Assembly (NCBI GenBank): GCA_025928955.1 | Contig: JAICNA010000006.1 | Span: 1-32,461 of the forward strand | Length of the DNA: 32,461 nt | Direction: 5' to 3' | DNA from: Gemmatimonadales bacterium | GTDB lineage: Bacteria; Gemmatimonadota; Gemmatimonadetes; Gemmatimonadales; GWC2-71-9 | Part shown: in pieces, positions 7,895 to 19,250 of the stretch | Layout: each line of letters starts with the position of its first letter | Numbering within the stretch: position 1 is the first letter of the stretch | Notes under the pieces: model-generated | What the model was told of the DNA's origin: nothing | Database searches by the model: none | Seen by the model: only the letters and a program-made list of their open reading frames with translations | Program-made: the position numbers and the translations under genes

Positions 7895-8297
7895 CCGCGA
7901 TCACCGCAGTGGCCTCGATCTCGACCAGCGCGAGCGGCTCGAGGAGGCCGGCGACGATCACGAGCGACATCGCCGGATAGTGGCGGCCGATGACGGTGCG
8001 ATACGCCTCGCCGATCTCGCGGCGGCGCTGCTCGTACTCCTTCCGCTCGACGACATACCAGGTGAGCCGCACGAGGTGCCGCGGCTCGGCTCCCGCCGCG
8101 CGCAGCACGGCGACCACGTTCTCGAGCGCCCGGCGCACCTGGCCCACCATGTCGTGCGCCTCGAACGTCTGCGTGGCCGGATTCCAGCCGGTCTGGCCGG
8201 CCACGCTCACGATGCGCCCGCGCGCGCTCACTCCATTCGCATAGCCGGATGGCGGAAGCCAGCCCTCGGGCTGGATGATGCGGTGCTCCTCGCTCAC
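7887..8297 (-). CDS. RidA/YjgF-family protein
   Basis: A 136-residue Rid-fold protein ('IVSVAGQTGWNPAT', 'VRRALENVVAVLRAAGAEP', 'LALVEIEATAVI'). Rid proteins hydrolyse reactive enamines or imines, and the related AmnD-type protein deaminates 2-aminomuconate, so a family member in an amino-aromatic pathway makes sense. However, the arginine that binds the imino acid carboxylate in RidA (Arg105 of E. coli, in 'PARS') appears to be Met here ('YPAMSLV'). The canonical 2-iminopropionate deaminase chemistry is therefore doubtful. The start is GTG at 8297, overlapping the ligase stop as GTGA. A ring-derived enamine with a CoA thioester instead of a free carboxylate would not need that Arg; this is inference. 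Confidence 0.92.
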   Translation of the reverse strand: MSEEHRIIQPEGWLPPSGYANGVSARGRIVSVAGQTGWNPATQTFEAHDMVGQVRRALENVVAVLRAAGAEPRHLVRLTWYVVERKEYEQRRREIGEAYRTVIGRHYPAMSLVIVAGLLEPLALVEIEATAVIADE

Positions 8298-9940
8298 GCA
8301 CCCTCCTCGCGCAGCACGAAGCGCTGCAGCTTGCCGGTGGCCGTTCGCGGGAGGGCGGTGACGAACTCGACCTGCCGCGGATACTTGTGCGGCGCGATCT
8401 CCCGCTTGACGTGGTCCTGCAGCTCCTTCGCCATCGCCGGCCCCGGCTCGTGGCCCTCACGCAGGACCACGAACGCCTTGACGACCTGGCCGCGCTCCTC
8501 GTCCGGCACGCCCACCACGCCGCATTCGGCGACGGCCGGATGCTCGAGGATCACGCTCTCCACCTCCGGACCGGCGATGTTGTGCCCCGACGAGATGATC
8601 ATGTCGTCGGTGCGCGCCTGGTAGACGAAGTAGCCGTCGGCATCGATCACGTACGAATCGCCGGTGATGTTCCAGCCGTTCTGCACGTAGGCGCGCTGCC
8701 GCTCGACGTCGTCGAGGTAGCGGCATCCGGTCGGGCCCCGTACGGCAAGGCGGCCGATGGCACCCTGCGCCACGTCGTGGCCGTCCTCGTCGACCACCCG
8801 TGCGTCGTAGCCGGGCACGGGCTTTCCGGTGGCGCCGGGCTTCATCTCGGCGGGCCGTGCGCTGATGAAGATGTGGAGCATTTCGGTGGAGCCGATCCCG
8901 TCGATGATGCGGATGCCCGTGGCGCGCTCCCAGGCCTCGAACGTAGAGGCAGGCAGCGTCTCGCCCGCGGAGACGCACTTCCGGAGTGTCGGCACGCCTT
9001 CGGTGCCGAGCAGTGGAAGCATGGCGCGATACGCCGTGGGCGCCGTGAAGCTGATCGTGGCCCCGAAGTCACGGATGCCCTGCAGGAGGTGGGGTGGCGC
9101 GGCCTGCTCGAGCAGCACGGCGCTCGCGCCGATCCGCATCGGAAAGAGCACGAGTCCGCCGAGTCCGAACGTGAACGCCAGGGGCGGGGAGCCGCAGAAG
9201 ACGTCGTCGGGGCCCGGCTCGAGGATGTGCGGCGGAAAGCAGTCGCAGATGGCCAGCACGTCGCGGTGGAAATGCATCGTGCCCTTTCCCTTGCCGGTCG
9301 TACCGGACGTGAACGCGATGAGCGCCACATCGTCGGCCGCGGTGTCGACGTTCCGGAAGGTGGGCGGGCGCCGCCGCATGAGCGACTCGAGCGAGTCCGC
9401 CGCATCGCTGTTGAAGCAGACGACGCGGGCGTTCGCTCGCGCGGCGCCGGTGCCGGTGCGCTCCATGCCGGCGCGGCAGTCGCCCTCGAGCCGGGCATCG
9501 GTGAGGGCGAGGCTGATCGCGGCGCGGTCCGCCGTGTAGCAGATCTCGCGCGGGCGGAGGAGTGGCATGGTGCAGACCACGACGCCCCCTGCCTTCAGCA
9601 CCGCGAACCAGCAGGCGACCATCATCGGATTGTTCGGTCCGCGGAGCAGGACCCGCCCACCCGGGACGAGACCGAGATCGGTGACGAGGACGTTGGCGAT
9701 CCGGTTCGCGCGCTCGAGCAGGTCGCCGTAGGTCCAGACGCCGCCGGGAAAATGGAAGAGTGGATCGTCGCCGTGGCCCTTCGCGACCATCGCGTCGAGC
9801 AGCTCGGTGGCGCAGTTGAGGCGCGGAGGATAGGCGAGCCCCGCCGCGCGGTCGTAGCGCATCTCGGGCCAGAGGACGCGGGGCGGGAGCCGGTCGCGGC
9901 AGAACGTGTCCACGTGCCCCGACGGGACGCGGGCGGTCAT
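8294..9940 (-). CDS. abmG: 2-aminobenzoate-CoA ligase (anthranilate-CoA ligase)
   Basis: Adenylate-forming enzyme predicted to convert anthranilate, ATP and CoA into 2-aminobenzoyl-CoA. It is 548 aa from the ATG at 9940, the usual length for this class. Motifs in order are the P-loop '[16 protein letters not shown]' (about 210-225), '[11 protein letters not shown]', 'NITGDSY', '[19 protein letters not shown]' and the C-terminal '[12 protein letters not shown]' with catalytic Lys537. The 'STEMLHIF' and '[11 protein letters not shown]' signatures are those of benzoate/2-aminobenzoate-CoA ligases. Substrate choice is supported mainly by the adjacent AbmA-type monooxygenase/reductase; benzoate or salicylate cannot be excluded. 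ATGA overlaps with the dehydrogenase upstream and GTGA with RidA downstream indicate one translation unit. Confidence 0.9.
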   Translation of the reverse strand: MTARVPSGHVDTFCRDRLPPRVLWPEMRYDRAAGLAYPPRLNCATELLDAMVAKGHGDDPLFHFPGGVWTYGDLLERANRIANVLVTDLGLVPGGRVLLRGPNNPMMVACWFAVLKAGGVVVCTMPLLRPREICYTADRAAISLALTDARLEGDCRAGMERTGTGAARANARVVCFNSDAADSLESLMRRRPPTFRNVDTAADDVALIAFTSGTTGKGKGTMHFHRDVLAICDCFPPHILEPGPDDVFCGSPPLAFTFGLGGLVLFPMRIGASAVLLEQAAPPHLLQGIRDFGATISFTAPTAYRAMLPLLGTEGVPTLRKCVSAGETLPASTFEAWERATGIRIIDGIGSTEMLHIFISARPAEMKPGATGKPVPGYDARVVDEDGHDVAQGAIGRLAVRGPTGCRYLDDVERQRAYVQNGWNITGDSYVIDADGYFVYQARTDDMIISSGHNIAGPEVESVILEHPAVAECGVVGVPDEERGQVVKAFVVLREGHEPGPAMAKELQDHVKREIAPHKYPRQVEFVTALPRTATGKLQRFVLREEGA

Positions 9941-11097
9941 GCGCGCTCCAGGAGCTGCGCCGCGATCACAAGGCGCTGGATCTCGCTCGTGCCCTCGTAG
10001 ATCCGGAGTGCCCGGATCTCGCGGTACAGCCGCTCGACCGGAGCGCCCGACACGACGCCGAGGCCGCCGAACAGCTGCACGGCATCGTCGATGACGCGCT
10101 GCGCCGCTTCCGTGGCGTGGAGCTTGGCCATCGCGGCCTCGAGTGTCACGCGCTCGGCGCCCATGTCCTTCGTCCAGGCGGCCCGGTAGACGAGCAGCGC
10201 GCTCGCGTCGATGGCGGTGGCCATGTCGGCGAGGCGTGCCTGCGTGAGCTGGAAGCCGGCGAGGGTGCCGCCGGCCACGCTCCGTGCCCGACAATGCGCG
10301 GTCGCCTCTGCGAGCGCGCGACGCGCCATCCCGGTGGCCGCGGCGCCGACCGTGGCGCGGAAGACGTCGAGAGTCCCGAGCGCGACGCGGAGGCCCTTGC
10401 CGGCGTCACCGACGGCGGCGTCGGCCGCGACACGGCATTCCCGGAAGGCAATCGTTCCGAGCGGGTGCGGGGCGATGACGTCGATCCGCTCCGTGACGGA
10501 CAGCCCCGGATTGTCGGCGTCCACCATGAAGGCGCCGAACGCGCGCTCGCCCAGGTCGGGGGTACGGCAGAAGACCACGTAGTGATCGGCGATGCCGGCA
10601 TTGGAGATCCACGTCTTCTCGCCGTCGATGACCCAGCCGTCGCGGTCACGGCGTGCCGCCGTGCGCATCGCGGCGACATCGCTCCCCGCGTCCCGCTCGG
10701 AGAGTGCGAAGGCCGCGATCCGGCGTCCATCGGCCACGTCGGGGAGGTACCGCCGGCGCTGCGCATCGGTGCCGTACAGGGACAGCGGCCCGGTGCCGAG
10801 GCCCTGCAGCGCAAAGCAGAACTCGACGAGCGGATCATGACGTGCGAGCGTCTCACGGATGACGCAGAGCGACCGGACGTCCACCCGCTCGCGCACTCCA
10901 CCGTACGCGGCGGGCACGACGTGGCGCAGCCAGCCGGCCTCGCCGAGCCGCTGCACGTGGGCGCGGCAGCGCGCATCGAGATCGTCCGCGTGCGCGGCAC
11001 CGGCGAGCTCGCGCGTGGCCCAGGCCTCCACGTCGGCACCGAGGGTGCGGTGGCTCTCGTCGAAGAACGGCCAGGCGAGATGGGCGTGCGGCTGCAC
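9937..11097 (-). CDS. Acyl-CoA dehydrogenase
   Basis: FAD enzyme that alpha,beta-dehydrogenates an acyl-CoA. The start is GTG at 11097, which shares one base with the crotonase stop (TAGTG); the ORF-track start at 11445 lies inside the crotonase gene. This gives 386 aa. '[15 protein letters not shown]' (about 130-144) and '[14 protein letters not shown]' are the FAD-binding strands. The catalytic glutamate is kept in '[12 protein letters not shown]' (Glu368), and 'QLFGGLGVV' is the C-terminal signature. In the anthranilate pathway it would act on a non-aromatic cyclic or ring-opened CoA ester made after the AbmA reaction. The electron acceptor (ETF) is not encoded in the window. Confidence 0.94.
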   Translation of the reverse strand: MQPHAHLAWPFFDESHRTLGADVEAWATRELAGAAHADDLDARCRAHVQRLGEAGWLRHVVPAAYGGVRERVDVRSLCVIRETLARHDPLVEFCFALQGLGTGPLSLYGTDAQRRRYLPDVADGRRIAAFALSERDAGSDVAAMRTAARRDRDGWVIDGEKTWISNAGIADHYVVFCRTPDLGERAFGAFMVDADNPGLSVTERIDVIAPHPLGTIAFRECRVAADAAVGDAGKGLRVALGTLDVFRATVGAAATGMARRALAEATAHCRARSVAGGTLAGFQLTQARLADMATAIDASALLVYRAAWTKDMGAERVTLEAAMAKLHATEAAQRVIDDAVQLFGGLGVVSGAPVERLYREIRALRIYEGTSEIQRLVIAAQLLERA

Positions 11098-11903
11098 TAG
11101 TCGCCCTCGAACTTCGGCGCCTGCTTCGCGACGAACGCGCGGTACGCCCGGGAGAAATCCTCCGACTCCATCAGCTCCGCCTGGACCTCCGCCTCGTAGT
11201 CGATCGCCTCGTCGATCCCCATGTCCCACTCCTCGTGCAGCGCGCGCTTGGTGGCGGCATGCGCGAGCGTCGGGCCCGCGGCGAGCGTGCGGGCGAGCTC
11301 GACCGCCGCCGGCAGGAGACCCTCGGGCTCGGCGAGCCGATTGTAGAAGCCCCAGCGCTCGGCTTCGACGCCGTCCATGAAGCGGCCGGTGTACAGCAGC
11401 TCGGCGGCGCGGCCGTGCCCGACGATGCGGGGGAGCATGGCGCACGCGCCCATGTCCGCGCCGGAGAGCCCGACGCGCACGAAGAGAAACGCGACGCGGC
11501 TCGCGGGGGTGCCGATGCGCAGGTCGGAGGCCATGGCGAGGATCGCCCCGGCGCCGGCACAGACCCCGTCCACCGCGGCGACGATCGGCTGGGGGCAGGC
11601 GCGCATCGCATGCACCAGCTCGCCGGTGAGGCGCGTGAACGCGATGAGCTCCTCGTCGCAGCCGTCTTCCTTCAGCTGTACCAGCGGCCCGATGATCTCG
11701 TGCACGTCCCCGCCGCTGGAGAAGTTGCCGCCCGCGCCGGTGAGCACGACCGCGCGGACGTCCGGGTTCTCGCGCAGCGCCCAGAAGGTGTTCGCCAGCT
11801 CGCGATACGACTCGAAGGTGAGCGGATTCTTCCGCTCGGGCCGGTTGAGCGTGATCGTCGCGACGCGCTCCTCGAGCGACCAGAGAAAGTGCTTCGGATT
11901 CAT
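11097..11903 (-). CDS. Crotonase-superfamily protein (enoyl-CoA hydratase/isomerase-like)
   Basis: A 268-residue crotonase fold with the first oxyanion loop '[15 protein letters not shown]' and the second '[21 protein letters not shown]'. Aligned by eye to rat mitochondrial enoyl-CoA hydratase, the two catalytic glutamates (Glu144, Glu164) fall on Ile121 and Arg143. The later '[18 protein letters not shown]' keeps an Asp (Asp150) that occurs in a crotonase subgroup with altered chemistry. It may therefore not be a simple hydratase; isomerisation or hydrolytic C-C cleavage of a cyclic 1,3-diketo-type CoA ester are possibilities. The ATG at 11903 follows the SDR stop by 16 bp, and its stop overlaps the acyl-CoA dehydrogenase GTG. 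Confidence 0.9.
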   Translation of the reverse strand: MNPKHFLWSLEERVATITLNRPERKNPLTFESYRELANTFWALRENPDVRAVVLTGAGGNFSSGGDVHEIIGPLVQLKEDGCDEELIAFTRLTGELVHAMRACPQPIVAAVDGVCAGAGAILAMASDLRIGTPASRVAFLFVRVGLSGADMGACAMLPRIVGHGRAAELLYTGRFMDGVEAERWGFYNRLAEPEGLLPAAVELARTLAAGPTLAHAATKRALHEEWDMGIDEAIDYEAEVQAELMESEDFSRAYRAFVAKQAPKFEGD

Positions 11904-11919
11904 CCGCGGTCTCGCGCCA

Positions 11920-12698
11920 TCATACCTCGCCCCCGGAAACGGGAATCACCCGGCCGTTGATCGCGTCCGCCGAGGGCGCCGCGAGCCAGGCGACCACGTG
12001 CGCCACTTCCTCGGGGCGAATGATCGTGCCTCGGGGATTGTGCCGGATCACCATCGCGCGCGCCTCCGCGGCGCTCTTCCCGAGACCGGTCATGATGTTC
12101 TTCTCGGCCTGGATCGACATGCCGGACTCGGTGTAGCCGGGACAGACGGCATTCACCGTGATGCCCGCCTTGCGCACCTCGGCCGCGAGCGAGCGCGTCA
12201 ACCCGACGAGCGCGTGCTTCGAGGCGCTGTACGCCGTGATGCGGCCATACCCCTTGAGGCCGGCCATCGAGGCAACGTTGACGATCCGGCCGCCTTTCGC
12301 GTCGAGCATCGCCGGCAGGACTTCGCGGATGCAGGCGACGGCCCCGAGGAGGTTCACGGCGAGCGCCTCGTTCCAGACCTCCGGCGTCGTCTCCATGAAC
12401 GGGGCCGCCGTGGCAGTTCCGGCGTTGTTCACGAGGAGCCAGGGGCGGGGAAACCGGTCCCGCGATTCCGCGAACGCCGCCGTGACGCTCGCCGGATCGG
12501 CCACGTCGCACGCGATGGCGAGCACCTCGGACGTCTTCTTGCGAAGCGCGACGGCATGCGCGCCGAGCGCCGCGGCGTCGCGCCCCATGAGCGTGAGCGT
12601 GGCTCCCTGCGCGGCGAGCTCGGCGGCGATCGCGGCGCCGATCCCCCGGGCGCCGCCGGTCACGATCGCGTGCCGGCCCGAGAGCGGAAGCGAGAGTG

Positions 12699-12702
<4 letters not shown>
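11920..12702 (-). CDS. Short-chain dehydrogenase/reductase (SDR)
   Basis: A 260-residue classical SDR. The cofactor loop is '[16 protein letters not shown]' (residues 15-30), followed by 'LVNNAGTA', the catalytic triad region '[27 protein letters not shown]' (Ser, Tyr and Lys all present) and '[12 protein letters not shown]'. It would oxidise or reduce a hydroxyl/keto group with NAD(P). With both an SDR and a 3-hydroxyacyl-CoA dehydrogenase in the operon, one plausible split is that the SDR handles the ring ketone/alcohol formed by AbmA and the other handles the ring-opened chain. The start ATG at 12702 overlaps the AbmA stop by four bases, so its production is tied to that enzyme. Confidence 0.93.
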
Positions 12703-15007
<2,305 letters not shown>

Positions 15008-15008
<1 letters not shown>

Positions 15009-16177
15009 CAGAGGAGTCCCGACACGGGATTCGGCTCGCCCTCGGCGAAGCGCGAGGGCCTGAGCGGCGTCGTATCGAGCGTCGTGGCGCGGCCCTCGGT
15101 GATGATCTCGGCGAGGAGGTGGCCAAGCGCGGGCGCGTGCATCACGCCGTGGCCCGACGAGCCGTTGATGAAATAGAAGTTGCCGCACTCGGGCGCGGGA
15201 CCGAGGATCGCGTGCTTGTCCGGGGAGACTTCGTAGAGCCCGCCCCATGCGCCGCTCCGGTCGAGCGGAACGCCGGCCAGGACGGGCACACGCGCGGCGG
15301 CCTTCGCGGCCACCTCGTCGATCCACGGCGTTTCGACGCGGCAGTCGTACGGGTCCGCCGCGGATCCGGGTGTCGGCCACGCGAGCAGCACTCGCCCGTC
15401 GCGCACCCGTAGATGGAAACCGTCGCCGGCAAAGATCGTCATCGGCATCCCGGCAGGAAGGAGGTCACAGGGCATGGTCGGGACGATGCAGCGCCGGAGC
15501 GGCTCGATCGGCAGCGGGGCCCCCGCGAGCGCAGCCACACCCGCCGCCCAGGCGCCCGCCGCATTGACCACCGCACCCGCCTCGATCCGCCCGCGCGTCG
15601 TCCGCACCGCGGTGATACGAGTCGTCCCCGGCGCGCCCTTGCGCTCGAACCCCGTGACCTCCGTTTCCCACATGGTGCGAGCGCCGCGGCGGCGGGCGTC
15701 GGCGAGATACCCGGCGAGCATCGCCAGGGGGCGGATGAATCCATCGGTGGGACACCAGGCGCCTCCTGCGATTCCCTGAGGCGACAACGCCGGATTCAGC
15801 TGGAGCACTTCCGCCGCGTCCACCTCGCGCGACTCGAGCAGGCCGGCCGCGTGCTGGACCGGCAGTCCACGACGCAGCTCCGCCAGTTCCCATTCGGTTC
15901 CGGCGACCCAGAGGTAGCCTGCGGGCAGGTATCCGGGATCGGCACCGACTTCATCGGGAAAGCGGCGCAGCTTCTCGCGGGTGAGGAGCGAGAGTCGGAC
16001 ATTGATCGCGGTGCCGTACTGCGCCCGGTACCCGCCTGTGGCCCGGCCGGTACTGCCCTCGCCGGGTCCCGCACCGCGATCCACGATGACGATATCGCGC
16101 CAGCCGCGCGTGGCGAGGTGCCAGGCCACGCTCGCGCCGACGACGCCGCCTCCCACGATGACGATCGGGCCGTCCAT
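15008..16177 (-). CDS. DAO-family FAD-dependent oxidoreductase
   Basis: A 389-residue flavoprotein of the D-amino-acid oxidase/glycine oxidase/sarcosine oxidase group. The dinucleotide-binding motif is '[21 protein letters not shown]' at residues 5-25. '[13 protein letters not shown]' follows, then '[17 protein letters not shown]' and the C-terminal '[19 protein letters not shown]' that closes the FAD site. Such enzymes oxidise C-N bonds of secondary or primary amines to imines. Being second in the anthranilate operon, joined by one-base TGATG overlaps on both sides, it may act on an amino-bearing intermediate or on a related N-substituted aromatic; no specific substrate can be named. No signal peptide is seen. 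Confidence 0.9.
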
Positions 16178-16596
16178 CACGCCGGCGTGAAGATGTGCTC
16201 GGGGTTCCGGAAACTCTTGAACTCGAGCGCGTTGCCGCTCGGATCGAGGAAGAACATCGTGGACTGCTCGCCCGGCTGCCCCTCGTACCGCACGCGCGGC
16301 TCGATGATGAACTCGATCCCTGCGGCGCGCACACGCGCGGCAATGGCCTGAAAGCGATCCCATTCGACCACGGCGCCGAAGTGGGGCATGGGCACGGCGA
16401 TGCCATCCACCTTGCCGGCATACACCGTCGGTGCCGGGGCGCCGGTCGTGTGCGCCGAGATCTGGTTGCCGAAGAAATCGAAATCCACCCACGTCTCGGT
16501 ACTGCGCCCTTCGGTGCAGCCGAGCACGCCTCCATAGAAGCGACGGGTCGAGTCGAGATCCTTCACGAAGAAGGCAAAGTGAAACGGCTGGGGCAT
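16177..16596 (-). CDS. VOC-superfamily protein (glyoxalase/dioxygenase fold)
   Basis: A 139-residue vicinal-oxygen-chelate protein beginning MPQPFHFAFFVKDL at the ATG at 16596, preceded by an AGGAG ribosome-binding site. Two beta-alpha-beta-beta-beta units are recognisable ('RRFYGGVLGC', then 'MFFLDPSGNALEFKSF'). Likely metal ligands are His6, the His in 'VPMPHFG' and the Glu in 'NALEFKSF', so a divalent-metal enzyme is plausible. VOC proteins include glyoxalases, epimerases and ring-cleaving dioxygenases. It is the first gene of the tightly coupled catabolic string (70 bp after queG), which suggests a real pathway role, but the reaction is unknown. The ORF-track start at 16728 extends back into queG and was rejected. 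Confidence 0.9.
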   Translation of the reverse strand: MPQPFHFAFFVKDLDSTRRFYGGVLGCTEGRSTETWVDFDFFGNQISAHTTGAPAPTVYAGKVDGIAVPMPHFGAVVEWDRFQAIAARVRAAGIEFIIEPRVRYEGQPGEQSTMFFLDPSGNALEFKSFRNPEHIFTPA

Positions 16597-16666
16597 AGGC
16601 TCCTGCGGTGGGAGAGCGTCGCGACCTGCGAAAGATGTCGCCAGTGACCCGCCGGATGGAAGGCGG

Positions 16667-17617
16667 CTACTCGCTCCGGGCTTTCCGGCTCGCGAGCGCC
16701 GCGCGCACGTTCCGCTGCATGCCGGCAAGGCCGGGCCGCGCGAACGGGGTCTCCCCGAAACGCCCGGCGAACTCGGCTTCGTCCATTCCTTCGAACGTGT
16801 CGGACGTGATCGGCCGGGCCGCGCGAGGGAGATAGGAGGGAATCGCGGTCTCCGCGGCGAACTTCACGTTCCACGGGCAGACGTCGTTGCAGACATCACA
16901 CCCGAACGCCCAGCCGTCGAGGCGCTCCTCGAGCGCTTCGGGAATCGGGCCCTTCTGCTCGATCGTGAGGTACGAGATGCATCGCGTGGCATCGAGGAGT
17001 CTCGGCGCCACGAACGCCCCAGTGGGACAGGCGTCGAGGCACCGCGTGCATGATCCGCAGCGATCGCCTTCGAAGGGAGCATCGGGCTCCAGCTCGAGAT
17101 CGGTGAAGACGGACCCGATGAAGAAGAACGAGCCGGCCCCGGGGCGGACGAGCATCGCATTCTTCCCGATCCAGCCGAGTCCGGCGCGCTGCGCCAGCTC
17201 GCGCTCGGGAACAGGCCCGGCATCGGCGTACGTGCGCGCATGCAAGGCGCCGGCACCGAGCAGGCGGCCGGCGAGTTCCTCGAGCCGACGGCCAATCACG
17301 TCATGGTAATCGGTCGCAAGTGCGTAACGCGCGACGCGGAGCGGGTCTGGGTCCCCTGATTCCGGGTCGGCCGCCGCTTCTTCGTTGTAGTAGTAGTTAT
17401 CCAGAACAACAATGATGGAGCGCGCGGCGCGATCGATGAGCCGCGGATCCTTCCGCTTCCGGGCCTGCCGGTTGAGGTAGCGCATCGTCCCGCCGTATCC
17501 GCGGGCGAGCCACTCGTCGAAGAACGCAGCTCGCTCGGACGGTGCGGGGGTGGTGATGCCGCAGGCGAGGAAGCCAAGCTCATCGGCCCACTGCTTCACG
17601 GCGAGCGACGAAATCAT
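16667..17617 (-). CDS. queG: Epoxyqueuosine reductase QueG
   Basis: Cobalamin and [4Fe-4S] enzyme that reduces epoxyqueuosine to queuosine in tRNA. The catalytic Asp lies in 'TYADAGPVPERELAQRAGLGWIGKN' (Asp132), a near-diagnostic stretch. Two ferredoxin-like clusters follow: 'CGSCTRCLDACPTGA' (Cys187, 190, 193, 197) with Cys213, and 'CDVCNDVCPWN' (Cys240, 243, 247). At 316 aa it is the short form without the C-terminal HEAT repeats of some homologues. The ATG at 17617 overlaps the NADH dehydrogenase stop (ATGA). No other queuosine gene is in the window. It has no obvious link to the catabolic operon downstream, which starts 70 bp beyond its stop. Confidence 0.95.
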   Translation of the reverse strand: MISSLAVKQWADELGFLACGITTPAPSERAAFFDEWLARGYGGTMRYLNRQARKRKDPRLIDRAARSIIVVLDNYYYNEEAAADPESGDPDPLRVARYALATDYHDVIGRRLEELAGRLLGAGALHARTYADAGPVPERELAQRAGLGWIGKNAMLVRPGAGSFFFIGSVFTDLELEPDAPFEGDRCGSCTRCLDACPTGAFVAPRLLDATRCISYLTIEQKGPIPEALEERLDGWAFGCDVCNDVCPWNVKFAAETAIPSYLPRAARPITSDTFEGMDEAEFAGRFGETPFARPGLAGMQRNVRAALASRKARSE

Positions 17618-18927
17618 CGCGCTCCGGCCTCCAGCGCCGGCTCGGCATCCGCCGACCGGGGCGCGGTCGGCATATGAACGGGCCGGTCATAGGTGATGAG
17701 GCGTGCTCCGCGCGAATAGGTGAAGTAGGAGATTGCCCACTCGAGCAGCACGAGGACGCGGTTGCGGAAGCCGATGAGGAAGAAGATGTGAATGAAGATC
17801 CACAGGAGCCAGGCGATGAACCCCGAGAAGTGCGCCTTTCCGATGTCCGCGACGGCACGTCCCCGGCCGATGACGGCGAGCTGTCCCTTGTCGAAGAAAT
17901 GGAACGGGGGGCGGGGGCCCGGGGTAGCGGCCGATGTCTCCCGCCGGATCACGGACCCCGCATACTTCCCCATCTGAATCGCGACGGGGCAGGTGCCCGG
18001 GAGGAGCCGACCCTTGTCGTCGAAGGCCGCTGCGTCTCCGAGCACGAAGACTTCGGGATGACCGGGCACGGTGCTGTCCTGCGCGACCGGAACCCGACCC
18101 TGTCGGTCGAGCGGGACGCCGAGCGTCTTGAGCAACGGACTGGCGACATTGCCGGCGGCCCAGATGACCGTTCTGGCCGGGGTGTATTCGCCGGAGCTTG
18201 AGGTGACACCGTCAGGACGGATATCCGTCACCATCGTATTAGTGCATACGTCGACCCCCAGCCGCTCAAGGGTCTGCTGCGCCTTCTCGCTCAATTCCGG
18301 CGGATACGCCGGCAGCACCCTCGGGCCACCTTCCATCACGATCACCCGCGCGCTCCGCGGATTGATGTTCCGGAAGTCCCGCTCGAGCGTGTAGGACTTG
18401 ATCTCGGCGATCGCGCCCGCCACTTCGACGCCGGTCGGACCGGCGCCGACGATCACGAACGTGAGCAGCGCTTCCCGCGCAGCGGGATCGGGCTCCTGCT
18501 CCGCACGTTCGAACGCGAGGAGGATCCGTCGCCGCACCACGAACGCGTCCTCGAGCTCCTTGAGTCCCGGCGCCAGCGGCTCCCACTCGTCCCGGCCGAA
18601 GTAGGAATGTCGCGCTCCCGTCGCGACGATCAGGTAGTCGTAGGGCAGCGACCGCCCCGAGACCAGGTGCACGCTCCGTGCGCCGAGGTCGATGGCCTCG
18701 GCCTCGTCGAGCAGCACCTCCGTATTCCGGTTGTTGCGCAGGACCGACCGGATCGGCGACGCGATGTCCCCCGGGCTCAGCGCCGCCGTTGCCACCTGGT
18801 AGAGCATCGGCTGGAAGACGTGGTGATTGTGCCGGTCCACCAGGGTCACCGATACCCGGGCCTTCCGGAGCGCCTTGGCGGCATTGAGCCCGGCGAAGCC
18901 GCCGCCGAGAATCACCACGCGTTTCAC
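17614..18927 (-). CDS. ndh: Type II NADH dehydrogenase (NDH-2)
   Basis: Single-subunit, non-proton-pumping NADH:quinone oxidoreductase. I use the GTG at 18927 (VKRVVILGGGFAGLNAAKAL), which forms a GTGA overlap with the upstream small gene and starts right at the FAD-binding strand; the ORF-track GTG at 18951 lies eight codons further up. This gives 437 aa. The FAD motif is 'GGGFAGL', the NADH motif 'FVIVGAGPTGVEVAGAIAE', and the third FAD contact 'VFVLGDAAAF'. The C-terminus has an amphipathic/hydrophobic membrane anchor ('FIAWLLWIFIHIFFLIGF'), as usual for the family. It re-oxidises NADH at the inner membrane and could serve the NADH-producing catabolic genes nearby. Confidence 0.92.
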   Translation of the reverse strand: MKRVVILGGGFAGLNAAKALRKARVSVTLVDRHNHHVFQPMLYQVATAALSPGDIASPIRSVLRNNRNTEVLLDEAEAIDLGARSVHLVSGRSLPYDYLIVATGARHSYFGRDEWEPLAPGLKELEDAFVVRRRILLAFERAEQEPDPAAREALLTFVIVGAGPTGVEVAGAIAEIKSYTLERDFRNINPRSARVIVMEGGPRVLPAYPPELSEKAQQTLERLGVDVCTNTMVTDIRPDGVTSSSGEYTPARTVIWAAGNVASPLLKTLGVPLDRQGRVPVAQDSTVPGHPEVFVLGDAAAFDDKGRLLPGTCPVAIQMGKYAGSVIRRETSAATPGPRPPFHFFDKGQLAVIGRGRAVADIGKAHFSGFIAWLLWIFIHIFFLIGFRNRVLVLLEWAISYFTYSRGARLITYDRPVHMPTAPRSADAEPALEAGAR

Positions 18928-19208
18928 AGGTGCATCGTCTCCCGGCGCCACCGCGCGAAGCGGATCACGTCTTCTGCCGGCGGCACCGCATCCTCACTCG
19001 CGTACGCCGTGTACATGCGCCAGCGGAGGTAGGTGCGGTCGGGAAGCGGCAGGAAGGGGGGCTGGCGCCACCAGTCGCGCCGGCGGAAGGCCCAGCCCGT
19101 CCGGAGCAGATCCACGGCGAGCCGGGGATTCACCAGCGCTCGCAGCGCGAGCTTTCCGGTGAGCGCGCGCCACGAGCCGGCGTAGCGGGGATCGAGGGGT
19201 GCGGGCAT
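18924..19208 (-). CDS. Small conserved-looking protein, unknown function
   Basis: A 94-residue protein with no family I recognise. It is rich in Arg, Trp and Leu ('LLRTGWAFRRRDWWRQPPF', 'YLRWRMYTAYASED') and ends with a mixed-charge tail; no transmembrane segment or cysteine motif is visible. The ATG at 19208 is the first gene of the minus strand after the divergent promoter region. A GGAGG sits 13 bases upstream of the ATG and a TAGAAT box lies between them, so leader length is uncertain. Its stop overlaps the NADH dehydrogenase start, so the two are probably made together. Confidence 0.65.
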   Translation of the reverse strand: MPAPLDPRYAGSWRALTGKLALRALVNPRLAVDLLRTGWAFRRRDWWRQPPFLPLPDRTYLRWRMYTAYASEDAVPPAEDVIRFARWRRETMHL

Positions 19209-19250
19209 TCCGAATTCTAACCTCCCCGAACCCGGGATATATTCACCACC
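19209..19250. promoter_or_regulatory. Divergent promoter region (42 bp) with -10-like boxes close to both starts
   Basis: Only 42 bp separate the divergent ATGs. On the plus strand a TATATT lies at 19238-19243, seven bases before the kynureninase-like ATG, a spacing typical of leaderless transcripts. On the minus strand TAGAAT lies about seven bases before the other ATG. No good -35 is visible for either. The boxes stand out because the surrounding DNA is very GC-rich. Transcription starts have not been measured, so this is a prediction. Confidence 0.45.

Noticed and set aside
16597-16666. Possible terminator or promoter between queG and the VOC gene
   Set aside because: A GCCGCC/GGCGG stem is present, but it is short and has no T-run; no convincing -35/-10 pair was found. 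Left unannotated, so it is open whether the catabolic operon has its own promoter here.
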